A DNA stretch of 64,000 nucleotides from Ruminococcus sp. (GTDB lineage: Bacteria; Bacillota; Clostridia; Oscillospirales; Ruminococcaceae). The stretch's first letter is position 1. Each line of letters starts with the position of its first letter. The notes below the pieces were generated by a model. That model was not told the origin of the DNA, searched no databases, and saw only the letters and a list, made by a program, of their open reading frames with translations. The stretch is from the NCBI GenBank assembly GCA_014799805.1, contig JAAVHJ010000008.1, forward strand, positions 1 to 64,000. The letters are read 5' to 3'. Both the position numbers and the translations under genes were made by a program. Of the stretch, positions 9,079 to 17,300 are shown in pieces.

Positions 9079-9372
9079 ATGAGTAAACAAAAATGCAGTT
9101 TAGTCTATTTCCGCAAATATTCTGATTTCTGTTTTCAGACAGAGGATGGTTTTAAGATCCGGGTTGCTGAGAGCAAGGACAATCAGACAGAAGTTTTCGT
9201 GGAGTATTGCGGTATCTCACGCAAGACTGTCATCTTTCAGCAATGTGCATTGGCGGTATTTCGCAAGGTGTCCCCTACTGACTGGATCTGCGGAAATTCA
9301 GGGTATCTGGTACAGCTTTATAAGCAGAAACAGTGCGTATCATGTCAGAATATTGAAAACTTTTCAAAATAA
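9079..9372 (+). CDS. Small protein of unknown function (97 aa)
   Basis: Not recognised. It is a soluble, slightly basic protein with six cysteines (C6, C18, C44, C56 and a C-terminal CVSC at about 87-90) and an alternating beta-like pattern (FKIRVAESKDNQTEVFVEYC), perhaps a small beta-barrel. AAAAAGGAG lies nine bases before the ATG. It has its own strong promoter with the regulatory box shared by the RNA ligase operon, and is divergent from the XRE repressor. A role as an RNA-repair accessory or a stress protein would be guesswork. Confidence 0.75.
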   Translation: MSKQKCSLVYFRKYSDFCFQTEDGFKIRVAESKDNQTEVFVEYCGISRKTVIFQQCALAVFRKVSPTDWICGNSGYLVQLYKQKQCVSCQNIENFSK

Positions 9373-9385
9373 TATTAAAAAACGC

Positions 9386-9414
9386 TTGACATTATTTCTA
9401 TATTGAGATATAAT
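9386..9414 (+). promoter_or_regulatory. Consensus promoter of the exported-protein operon
   Basis: TTGACA (9386-9391), 17 bases, TATAAT (9409-9414): a perfect sigma-A match. It lacks the upstream box of the ligase promoters. Transcripts would carry a leader of about 210 bases containing ligase relic 2. Confidence 0.85.
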
Positions 9415-9454
9415 ATAAATAGCTCTGCTGAGAAGCGGTTCTAAGCGTTGAAAT

Positions 9455-9637
9455 AGTGAGGGTATTGTCATCAGACAACAAGTAGAGAAAATATTTTTTT
9501 GACTTGTGCAGGATTGTATTAAAGAAGCACCTCACATTGTTTATCAGATTCATAAATTTGGTACTCATACACACCAAATTACAGTAAAGATTTTAAAGGA
9601 AATTATTAAAGATAAAAATATGAGGTGTATATTTTGA
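9455..9637 (+). pseudogene. RNA ligase relic 2 (C-terminal pieces)
   Basis: In one frame, broken by TGA at 9500-9502, it reads SEGIVIRQQ, then VEKIFF-stop-LVQ, then DCIKEAPHIVYQIHKFG and ITVKILKEII. The intact ligase has GEGIVIKKQ (motif IV), VEKILYKLV and DCVKEVPEVVNQIENFG plus IRLAKEILKK at corresponding places. The DNA GTGAGGGTAT and GTCAT are also shared. So motif IV and two C-terminal segments remain, joined by deletions, and the N-terminal half is missing. It overlaps the first bases of the lipoprotein gene that follows. Confidence 0.8.
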
Positions 9638-11913
9638 GAAGATACGAATCGACAGTATTAGTGACAGCGATGGCAATTCTGAGCAGCTGTATTCTATGCG
9701 GATGCAGTAAAGAAAATGAATCAGAATCCACTGCACAAACTCAGGAGACTGTAGCAACACAAGCGATGGCAATACTTGAAACAGTGGTTCAAGAAACGGA
9801 ACAGGAAACTGAATCAGCGTTTGAGAGTGAACTTGAATTATATGAGGATATTCTTCAGCATCCAAAGAATTATTCTGAAATATGGCAGAAGTATACTGGT
9901 TCTATCGAGTATAGTATTATTGACATTAACCATGATGAACGGTATGAGTTAATTATTGTAGAGCCGATAGATATTTCATCACATGTGATTCAGCAGTTTA
10001 CTATTGTCATGCCAAATCTGAATGAACTGGAATATATCAGTCCTGATGAAAGTAATATGATGAATTATTATACATTCTACGACACAGGAGTGATGAAAAC
10101 TACCACAGCCGCTGGAAATTTCACTGTAAGATTCTATTATGATACAAAAGACGGAAGTTACTGGCTCTCAGAGATGACTAGTGAGGATGAAATGCAGCAT
10201 GTATGGCTCGGAGATGTGAATGCCGAAGAATATACAGAACCTGAATCTTATTTATTTGAAGGAGAATCTGCTGAGAAGAAACTTGCAGAACTGACAGCAG
10301 GTACAGAACTTGATATACCATTTTATGCTTATGATTTGCAGCATCCAGAGGATATTACTTCATTGAGTATTGTAGAAGATATTGATTCTATCCGTCAGAC
10401 ATGGGATAAGTTCTTGCAGGAAAATAGGAATCATCTGGGTACTTCCTCAAATGAGTATGCAATTCTGTATATTGATGATGATGACAGTCCGGAGATATTG
10501 GTTCATTCTGACGAGCCAGAACCAGGAGTCAACAATCTGTATACTATTGGAACGGAATATGTATATTATGTGATGCAATTTGATGAAGGACTCGGTATAC
10601 GTTTCAGTGGCTACAGTGAGAAAGAGAATTTATTCTGGACAGATGAGGGCAGTGGCGACGGATGGGGTTCGACATTTTATCGCTTAGAAGATGGTTTACC
10701 TGTCAAATTAGACTGTTTTTTAGCAATAAGTGGTGGAGAGCAAATGCATTTTTATTTGAATGATATAGAAGTATCAGAGTCAGAATTTTCTCAAAAATAT
10801 AATGCATATCCACATGACAGCAGTTCAGATTATACATTTCTTTCACACTCGGAATTTCAGAATCAGATTACAAAACTTTTGCCATCACAACCGAATAACA
10901 CTAGCAATACTACGAATCATTCCTCTGATGATGGCTGGAAAGATGCCTATCTGCAAGTAATTGATGAGCTTACTGCACAGATGACAAAATATACAGCACC
11001 ATATGAAGGGGCATTAATGTATATAGATGATGACAATATCCCAGAGATGTATTTCTGTACAAATATGAATCCAGGGGAAGTTTATGGAGGAATTTATACT
11101 TATCAGAATGGTGAGGCGGTACTAGTACATGAAGTTAGCAATCGTGAGTTCTACTATGGTCATAAGGAAAAAAATGGTGAGTTTGCTACTCATGGCTGGA
11201 ATACTGATTCTGAATATATGACTTTTTTCACTATGAACGGAACTACACGAAAGGAAAATAATAAGTTTATCTGTAACGTGGATACAACTGCCCATAGTTA
11301 CACAGTTAACGGAAATGATTATTCTGAGTCAGAATATACAAATAAACGCAGTGCGGAAGAAGACGGTTTTATTTGTGCTGAGATAGTGGATGCGGATAAG
11401 CTAAAAGCCAAAATCAGTACAGAAGAAATTAGCACAGCTCCGCAGATATCTACTATTTCCGGTACAGCAGAAACAAAGTATCTAATTTGTACAGATGCCG
11501 TAACATGGGATGAGGCAGAACGTCTTTGTGAACAGCGAGGTGGACATCTGGCTTATATTAAGACAAAAGCGGATTATGATGCGATTATTTCAGCATTGGA
11601 TACTACCAAACTTCGCTATCTTTGGGTTGGGGGTACTTCAAAGCAAGCTGGTGGTGTATGTATCGGAAAATGGACAGACGGCAGCAGTATGACCTATATC
11701 AATGAGAATAATTTATGGTTCAATGGTGAGCCATCCGGATATGATCCGAAAGCGTCTAATTACGACTATGAGCCGTATATTATGCTATGGAACATTAAGG
11801 AACAATGGAGTTTCAATGATAACAGTGATGTCGCTCTTGATACATACAAGCATGAATATTTCGGTTATATATGCGAGTTTGATTCTGCTTCATCTGGTAT
11901 AGAGATTGAGTAA
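9634..11913 (+). CDS. Lipoprotein with Ca-binding-like repeats and C-type lectin domain
   Basis: Surface lipoprotein of about 759 residues. TTG 9634 is chosen because GAGGTG lies six bases upstream; a GTG at 9625 is the alternative. The signal sequence ends in the lipobox LCGC. An acidic linker follows, then a module (about 70-260) shared with the next protein, several acidic strand motifs (IIDINHDERYELII, LYIDDDDSPEILV, MYIDDDNIPEMYF) that resemble Ca-binding loops, and a C-type-lectin-like domain from about residue 625 (WDEAERLCEQRGGHLAYIKT ... WFNGEPSG ... YICEFD). Carbohydrate or surface binding is likely; no catalytic motif is seen. The next gene starts 18 bases later in the same operon. 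Confidence 0.8.
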   Translation: MRRYESTVLVTAMAILSSCILCGCSKENESESTAQTQETVATQAMAILETVVQETEQETESAFESELELYEDILQHPKNYSEIWQKYTGSIEYSIIDINHDERYELIIVEPIDISSHVIQQFTIVMPNLNELEYISPDESNMMNYYTFYDTGVMKTTTAAGNFTVRFYYDTKDGSYWLSEMTSEDEMQHVWLGDVNAEEYTEPESYLFEGESAEKKLAELTAGTELDIPFYAYDLQHPEDITSLSIVEDIDSIRQTWDKFLQENRNHLGTSSNEYAILYIDDDDSPEILVHSDEPEPGVNNLYTIGTEYVYYVMQFDEGLGIRFSGYSEKENLFWTDEGSGDGWGSTFYRLEDGLPVKLDCFLAISGGEQMHFYLNDIEVSESEFSQKYNAYPHDSSSDYTFLSHSEFQNQITKLLPSQPNNTSNTTNHSSDDGWKDAYLQVIDELTAQMTKYTAPYEGALMYIDDDNIPEMYFCTNMNPGEVYGGIYTYQNGEAVLVHEVSNREFYYGHKEKNGEFATHGWNTDSEYMTFFTMNGTTRKENNKFICNVDTTAHSYTVNGNDYSESEYTNKRSAEEDGFICAEIVDADKLKAKISTEEISTAPQISTISGTAETKYLICTDAVTWDEAERLCEQRGGHLAYIKTKADYDAIISALDTTKLRYLWVGGTSKQAGGVCIGKWTDGSSMTYINENNLWFNGEPSGYDPKASNYDYEPYIMLWNIKEQWSFNDNSDVALDTYKHEYFGYICEFDSASSGIEIE

Positions 11914-11931
11914 GATAGAAAGGATATAGAG

Positions 11932-13977
11932 ATGAGAAAAAAGATAAAAAGAGGAATCGCTAGATTTACCGCTGGATTGATAGCGATAACTAGTATTCCT
12001 ACACTAGTTAGTGCAGAATATGCTGATACATGGAATGGAATCAATCCTGATATTAACAGTGATGGAGAAATAAATGCATTAGATGCATCATATGTACTGG
12101 TCTATGCTGCTGAGAACGGTGCAGGCAATGTCAGCAGTTTTGAGGAATATATGACAAATTACTTTAGTTCAGGTACAGAATGGCAGTCATTGTATTTAGA
12201 TGTCATTGATCAGTTCGGTGATTCTCATGCCGAAGAAAATTTACCATGGCAGTATAAGCTTGCCTATATTGATACAGATGATATTCCTGAACTTCTGGTA
12301 ATGTGCTATGGTGAGGTACATTATTATACAGTTGATAACAATGAAGCAATTGAATTTCTTACTTCTGTGGCACAAGCACCATATTTATCTATGGGAACAA
12401 ATGAGTATTGTGGGTATATTCCTAAAAGTGGTATCATTTTGACCACTTCTCCGCATGCCTTAAGTCATTCAAACGGTTCTGATGATTTTGTATATTCCCT
12501 GAAAAACGGCAAGGCTGAACTGATTGCCACATATGTAACGGAGCTTGCTGGAGAGTCTAACAGTTATGAATTTAACTATTATATTGATGGCGAACAGGTT
12601 ACGGAGAGTGAATTTAACGAAAGTTTAAGTGTTTATTTTTCTCAAATTGATATGGATGAAACAACACTGTCCTATGATGAGCTCAAAACAGAACTTTCTA
12701 TTGTGTCGGATACGAGTACTTCTAGATCATCTGAGAATATCAATCCTGACCTTAATGGTGATGGTGAGATAAATGCATCAGATGCATCTTATATCCTGGT
12801 ATACGCAGCTGAAAACGGTGCAGGTAATATCAATAGATTTTCGGAATTTATGGAGCAGTATTTCGGAGAAGGTACACAGGAAACAGTCAATTGGTGGATT
12901 TCGTATGCGGACAGAATTAAATCCTATGGCAGTGATACAGACATGCAGTTTGCATTTATCTATTTGGATGATAATGATGTGCCTGAACTGTTGGAATTTG
13001 ATTCTAACAATCAAGCTATGATTACTTTTGTGAATGAAGATTCCTGCATAACTTCTGAGAATATATATTATCTATATGGTTCTGGATATGATGAAAGACA
13101 AGGAATTGTTTATTGTTTTGAAGATCTTGGTGGTGAACTCTTATATACTGCAAAACTGTACGAAAGTGAGCTTGAGGAGCATCAATTCCAAAGTATTCCT
13201 TTATCTGATGATTACGGCTTGACAGGTGAATATGATTACTATATTGATACAATTCAGGTGACAAAAGTTGAATATGAACAGCTCCGCAGTGAATTTATTC
13301 ATGAAGATGCAGAACATACATATCTTAGTTCTTTAAATCGTATGACCTGTTCCGAAGCTCTTACCTATCTGGATAGCTTTACCCATCAGGATGAAGTTTT
13401 CAATGATGAGCTTGCTTTGTTCGATGACATATTAAGAAATCCAGAGTCTTATCCAGAGGTATGGAATATCTACAATAAGAATGATGCTATTTCCTACAGT
13501 GTTATTGATCTGGATGGAAATGGACAATATGAATTGATTATCGGAAATTTGCTATTCTCAGGCAGTTATACTTCGATGACAGTTGTTCAATTGTCATCAA
13601 ATGAAATCAAGATCAGTCATCCGAAAGATTTATTCGGTCAGTTGACATTTTTTGATAATGGTGTTATTCTGGCTGATTTCAGTGGTTCAACCATCAATTA
13701 TTTTACGTTCAATATCACTGATTTGAGCGGATGGTCTGCTTATACTGAAAAGCTTGCTATAGATACATATGAGTTCTATGCTTATCCCTGTAATCCAGAA
13801 ACCGGAGAAATTTTTGAGGATAAAATGCTGACGGGAAAAGAGGCAGAATTGAAAATAGCAGATATCTGCTCCAGTACTCCGCTTGATATGCAATTTACAG
13901 AATATGATCTTTCTGATCCGGATAGTTTTAATACACTGATTGTAATTGACAATCTTGACGAAATTCGTCTGACATAG
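11932..13977 (+). CDS. Secreted protein with two separated dockerin-like repeats
   Basis: A 681-residue exported protein: basic start, hydrophobic core and VSAEY signal-peptidase site near residue 30. NPDINSDGEINALDASYVL (about 36-54) and NPDLNGDGEINASDASYIL (about 268-286) are dockerin-type calcium loops with their helix, but they lie 230 residues apart instead of next to each other. Each is followed by a module with YIDTDDIPELLVM or YLDDNDVPELLEF. The last 190 residues (ELALFDDILRNPESYPEVW onward) align with residues 70-260 of the preceding lipoprotein and end where that module ends. The two genes thus share ancestry and probably a surface function, unknown in detail. Confidence 0.78.
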   Translation: MRKKIKRGIARFTAGLIAITSIPTLVSAEYADTWNGINPDINSDGEINALDASYVLVYAAENGAGNVSSFEEYMTNYFSSGTEWQSLYLDVIDQFGDSHAEENLPWQYKLAYIDTDDIPELLVMCYGEVHYYTVDNNEAIEFLTSVAQAPYLSMGTNEYCGYIPKSGIILTTSPHALSHSNGSDDFVYSLKNGKAELIATYVTELAGESNSYEFNYYIDGEQVTESEFNESLSVYFSQIDMDETTLSYDELKTELSIVSDTSTSRSSENINPDLNGDGEINASDASYILVYAAENGAGNINRFSEFMEQYFGEGTQETVNWWISYADRIKSYGSDTDMQFAFIYLDDNDVPELLEFDSNNQAMITFVNEDSCITSENIYYLYGSGYDERQGIVYCFEDLGGELLYTAKLYESELEEHQFQSIPLSDDYGLTGEYDYYIDTIQVTKVEYEQLRSEFIHEDAEHTYLSSLNRMTCSEALTYLDSFTHQDEVFNDELALFDDILRNPESYPEVWNIYNKNDAISYSVIDLDGNGQYELIIGNLLFSGSYTSMTVVQLSSNEIKISHPKDLFGQLTFFDNGVILADFSGSTINYFTFNITDLSGWSAYTEKLAIDTYEFYAYPCNPETGEIFEDKMLTGKEAELKIADICSSTPLDMQFTEYDLSDPDSFNTLIVIDNLDEIRLT

Positions 13978-14088
13978 AATGAGATTTTACAAAAAATATA
14001 GATTATCTGGGAAGTATGCAATTCTGTTATGTGAATGATATAAAGGTCTCCATTGCTAGCTGAATACCAGACCTATACTTGAGTATTA

Positions 14089-14128
14089 ACCGCATTACCA
14101 GAATGTTTTCGGGTACTGCGGTTTTTAT
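14089..14128 (+). terminator. Terminator after the exported-protein operon
   Basis: ACCGCATTACC (14089-14099) pairs with GGGTACTGCGGT (14111-14122, one bulge), followed by TTTTATATTTC. Confidence 0.75.
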
Positions 14129-14144
14129 ATTTCTTGAGCAATAA

Positions 14145-14199
14145 GGATTTTATTCCGGAAGCAGAATCACTTGAAATTTACATTATAATATGCTATAGT
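14145..14199 (+). promoter_or_regulatory. Shared upstream box plus promoter (copy 2)
   Basis: The 26-nt box 14145-14170 begins GGATTTTATTCCGGAA; -35 TTGAAA (14171-14176), 17 bases, -10 TATAGT (14194-14199). Same order and spacing as at 6435 and 9002. It drives the RNA ligase-Thg1-like operon. Confidence 0.75.
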
Positions 14200-14238
14200 A
14201 TATTTACTGAGAATAATTTTACAAAGGAGGAAAAAATA

Positions 14239-15150
14239 ATGTTAAAACATAAGCATTACATGGATATCGAAGTGCTGAAACCTGAAATGAAAGACATGTT
14301 TCATGAAGGCGACAAGATTATCATACAGGAGAAAATTGATGGTTCAAACGTCAGCTTCCAGTATGACAGCGAAACAGATTCTATTCAGTGCTTTAGCCGT
14401 AATCAGATACTTTCTGCTGAAAATACGCTGAAAGGTTATTATGAGTGGGTACAGAAACTTGACAAAGAGCTTGTAAAGTTGGTTCTCGGCGACAAACTGC
14501 GTATGTTTGGAGAATGGCTTGTAAAACATACTGTAAAGTATCCGGAGAAGCGTTACAATACAGTGTACTGCTTTGATGTTTTCGATACGGAAAATAAGTG
14601 TTGGCTTGCACAGAATGAGGTAAAAAGTCTGGCAGATAAGCTTGGTTTGAATTATGTTCCGGTTTTCTATGAGGGCAAATTTACCGCTTGGGAGGATTAT
14701 AATTATCTTGTAGGCAAGACAGAAATGGGCGGAGAGCTTGGTGAGGGTATCGTCATTAAGAAACAGAATAATCTTTCAGATAATATTGCGTATACGAAAA
14801 TTGTACACGAGCGTTTTAAAGAGGTATGGAAGAAAGTTCGCCATCATTCAGAAAGTTCCGAAGAGAAACGTGAGAAGAAACGTCTGGAGGAGCTGACAGA
14901 GACCATTGTAACACCTGCGAGAGTGGAGAAAATTCTGTATAAACTTGTGGACGAGGGTATTCTACCGGAGGATTTTTCTATGAAAGATATGAAAATGATT
15001 TACAAGACACTTCCATCAGCGGTATATCACGACTGCGTTAAGGAAGTACCCGAAGTTGTAAATCAGATTGAGAATTTCGGCAAGTTCTCAAATAGCATTT
15101 GCATAAGACTTGCAAAAGAGATTTTAAAAAAGAGGGAGGATGTAATATAA
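14239..15150 (+). CDS. RNA ligase, Rnl2-like nucleotidyltransferase family
   Basis: ATP-dependent ligase that seals RNA 5'-phosphate and 3'-hydroxyl ends through a lysine adenylate. ATG 14239 is chosen for AAAGGAGG nine bases upstream, giving 303 residues. All nucleotidyltransferase motifs are visible: I K32-IDGSN, III FGEW with E92, IIIa VYCFDVFD (109-116), IV GEGIVIKK (168-175) and V with K187 in YTKIVHERF. A helical C-terminal domain (about 200-303) is family-specific. It is the first gene of an operon; its stop overlaps the Thg1-like start by one base. Two decayed relatives lie at 6528 and 9455. RNA rather than DNA specificity is inferred from family likeness. Confidence 0.88.
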   Translation: MLKHKHYMDIEVLKPEMKDMFHEGDKIIIQEKIDGSNVSFQYDSETDSIQCFSRNQILSAENTLKGYYEWVQKLDKELVKLVLGDKLRMFGEWLVKHTVKYPEKRYNTVYCFDVFDTENKCWLAQNEVKSLADKLGLNYVPVFYEGKFTAWEDYNYLVGKTEMGGELGEGIVIKKQNNLSDNIAYTKIVHERFKEVWKKVRHHSESSEEKREKKRLEELTETIVTPARVEKILYKLVDEGILPEDFSMKDMKMIYKTLPSAVYHDCVKEVPEVVNQIENFGKFSNSICIRLAKEILKKREDVI

Positions 15151-15920
15151 TGGGTGATAATCTTGGCGACCGAATGAAAGGGTACGAAAATATTACAAGA
15201 TACTATCTTACACGCAGAACACCTGTAATTATACGTCTTGACGGCAAAGGATTTCACAGCTTTACAAAGGGATTTGTTCGCCCTTTTGACGATATTCTGA
15301 CAAATGTTATGTATCAGACTATGAAAGAACTGTGTGAAAACGTTGAGGGTTGTGTAATAGGCTATACGCAGTCAGACGAGATTTCTCTTGTAATGTGCGA
15401 TTATCAGAAACTTGATACAAACGCATGGTTCAGTAACGGACTGCTTAAAATTTGCAGTATTACTGCAAGTCTGGCAACATCTGCATTTAACAAATATTTC
15501 AGAAAAGCGGTAGAAAATACGGATGGTATATACAAAAAAAGAATTGATAAAGCAAATTTTGACAGCAGGGCTTTCAGTATTCCAAAAGAGGAAGTAAACA
15601 ATTATATGATATGGAGACAGCAAGACGCAATCCGTAATTCTATTCAGGCAACTGCTCAGGCATATTTCAGTCACAGTCAGCTATTGGGTGTAAACTGCAA
15701 TAAGGCAATAAAAATGCTTCTGTCTGAAAAAAATATTGACTGGAATGGATTTCCATTGAGTTTGCAGAGAGGAGTTTGTTGTATCAGAAAGCCTTTTGTA
15801 ATCAATGAGGGTACGGCTAATGAAGCACTGAGAATGAAGTGGGTACTTGATATGGAAATCCCATTATTCACTGAGAAACGAGATTATATTGAAAAAAGAA
15901 TTTATTTTGAGGGTGTATAA
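15150..15920 (+). CDS. Thg1-like protein (3'-5' RNA polymerase / tRNA repair)
   Basis: Template-directed 3'-5' nucleotide addition to the 5' end of RNA. The 256-residue protein has RLDGKGFHSF with metal ligand D31 and YTQSDEIS with D76/E77, the numbering known from Thg1. Where eukaryotic Thg1 has HINNLYN after WRQQD, this protein has WRQQDAIRNSI (155-165), typical of bacterial Thg1-like proteins that repair truncated tRNA 5' ends rather than add G-1 to tRNA-His. Start ATG overlaps the ligase TAA by one base, with GGGAGGA upstream. The coupling to an RNA ligase implies a two-step repair: 5'-end restoration, then sealing. Confidence 0.9.
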   Translation: MGDNLGDRMKGYENITRYYLTRRTPVIIRLDGKGFHSFTKGFVRPFDDILTNVMYQTMKELCENVEGCVIGYTQSDEISLVMCDYQKLDTNAWFSNGLLKICSITASLATSAFNKYFRKAVENTDGIYKKRIDKANFDSRAFSIPKEEVNNYMIWRQQDAIRNSIQATAQAYFSHSQLLGVNCNKAIKMLLSEKNIDWNGFPLSLQRGVCCIRKPFVINEGTANEALRMKWVLDMEIPLFTEKRDYIEKRIYFEGV

Positions 15921-15921
15921 T

Positions 15922-16119
15922 ATGTATGATCACTTTATCGGAAAGTCAAAATTTTATGAAATAAAATCTCTTATACAAGATTATATCGACTATGGAAAAG
16001 AATACAATGGTTTAAGTTTAGAAGAAATCGGAGACAGAGCGTTTGAATATTATCAGAATGGGGATATGAGTTCTTCGCAATATGATTATCTTATCAGCAT
16101 GATTGAAGACTGGGAATAG
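15922..16119 (+). CDS. Small acidic protein in the RNA-repair operon (65 aa)
   Basis: Third gene of the ligase operon, one base after the Thg1-like stop, with GAGGGTG seven bases before the ATG. The 65 residues are acidic and mostly helical (KSLIQDYIDYGKEYNGLS, EEIGDRAFEYYQNG, SSSQYDYLISMIEDWE), without membrane segment or metal motif. I do not recognise the family. Its tight coupling suggests an accessory or regulator of the two enzymes. Confidence 0.75.
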   Translation: MYDHFIGKSKFYEIKSLIQDYIDYGKEYNGLSLEEIGDRAFEYYQNGDMSSSQYDYLISMIEDWE

Positions 16120-16403
16120 TTTTATTTTTTATCGTTGTACTGATATATTTTGAATTGACATTTTTTAATCCTGTTTTATGGATTCAATGAAGATGTTTTT
16201 CTTCTGCGTTAAGAAAAAAGTAATATTTATGATTAAATCCATGGAGTCTGTCTGTGTCTATTTTATGGACGTAGTTTTTATCGCAGGATGATCATAAATT
16301 ATGGTGTATCATTCATTAAATCCCTGAATTGCAAGAAATTTTCTGACGATTCATAAATTTTAAGAATAATGAATGGTGCAAAAACAAGAAAGAGGGTATA
16401 AAA

Positions 16404-17054
16404 ATGTCACAAAATTTTTTCAGTTGTTTATTCGAAACAGAGCAGAGACTAAAAGATAAACTACCAGAGGCACGAAGCGAAAATCATGATCTGTCCCTGA
16501 AAACAATTGGAGTATTAAAGCAGTTCGTCAACTCTTGCAAGTGGAATGATACAGAAAAAACTCGTTTGATGATAAGAAATATTCATCGAAGAGCTGTAGA
16601 TACTGCTAAAATTTGCAATGTGTCTCCGCATACTGTCAGAAGTGCGAGAAGTCAAGCTTCTAAAAAGCTTTTTCGATTGTTCGGTGAAGATGTGTTCAAT
16701 AAAATCATGAATGGAGACAGAGAGCTTTGTAATAGAACACTGGCACTGATATATGCAATCAGTTTTGGATATGATCGTGTCGAAAATTACATGCCTGAGG
16801 CACTTCTGAGAAAGCTGGAGTCACAGCAATCAAGTATTGATGTTAAATTCGCTCCTGAAGAACTTAGTGATGTGATTAGATTTCTTGGACGTTTCGACTT
16901 GATCGCAATGCAGAAACAACTTGAAAAGTTAGATCAAGAAAAACTGATGTATGTATTTGAAATTCTGAAAGACGACTTATTATTAGATGATGGCGAGCAA
17001 AATGTGAATATGTTGAAATTATCTATTTTGAACCAAATTATGAAGTATAGGTAG
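16404..17054 (+). CDS. Helix-turn-helix protein of unknown role (216 aa)
   Basis: Residues about 55-90 (RRAVDTAKICNVSPHTVRSA and following) look like a LuxR/sigma-region-4 type helix-turn-helix. The rest is helical, with a Leu/Glu/Lys-rich C-terminal third that could mediate dimerisation. No membrane segment. AGAGGG lies eight bases before the ATG. A weaker relative of the 26-nt box lies 65-90 bases upstream (16313-16338). It could be the regulator of the boxed promoters, but nothing in the sequence proves it. The 284 bases before the gene hold nothing else I can name. Confidence 0.75.
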   Translation: MSQNFFSCLFETEQRLKDKLPEARSENHDLSLKTIGVLKQFVNSCKWNDTEKTRLMIRNIHRRAVDTAKICNVSPHTVRSARSQASKKLFRLFGEDVFNKIMNGDRELCNRTLALIYAISFGYDRVENYMPEALLRKLESQQSSIDVKFAPEELSDVIRFLGRFDLIAMQKQLEKLDQEKLMYVFEILKDDLLLDDGEQNVNMLKLSILNQIMKYR

Positions 17055-17238
17055 AAATCAAAATAGTCAGAAACAAATGATTTTTGGATAAATAATATAA
17101 ATAGTGGAATTAATTTTAGTGAATTTGCAACTTGAAAATTATATATATTTATGGTAAGATAAATATGCACTAATGTTGGAGTTGCTGAATCATCATTTTC
17201 TGAAAGTAATGCCATACTGGTGCGAATTTCCGTGATTT

Positions 17239-17280
17239 GTTCCCGACAGATACTATGTGTATCTGTTGGGAACTATTTTT
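17239..17280 (+). terminator. Strong terminator, first of a tandem pair
   Basis: Arms GTTCCCGACAGATAC (17239-17253) and GTATCTGTTGGGAAC (17259-17273), one mismatch, followed by TATTTTT. Confidence 0.88.
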
Positions 17281-17300
17281 GTAGCTACTGATATTCTAAA

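Noticed and set aside
14134..14238. Longer start for the RNA ligase (35 extra residues)
   Set aside because: The extension covers promoter and ribosome site; AAAGGAGG points to ATG 14239, and relic 1 starts at the matching place.
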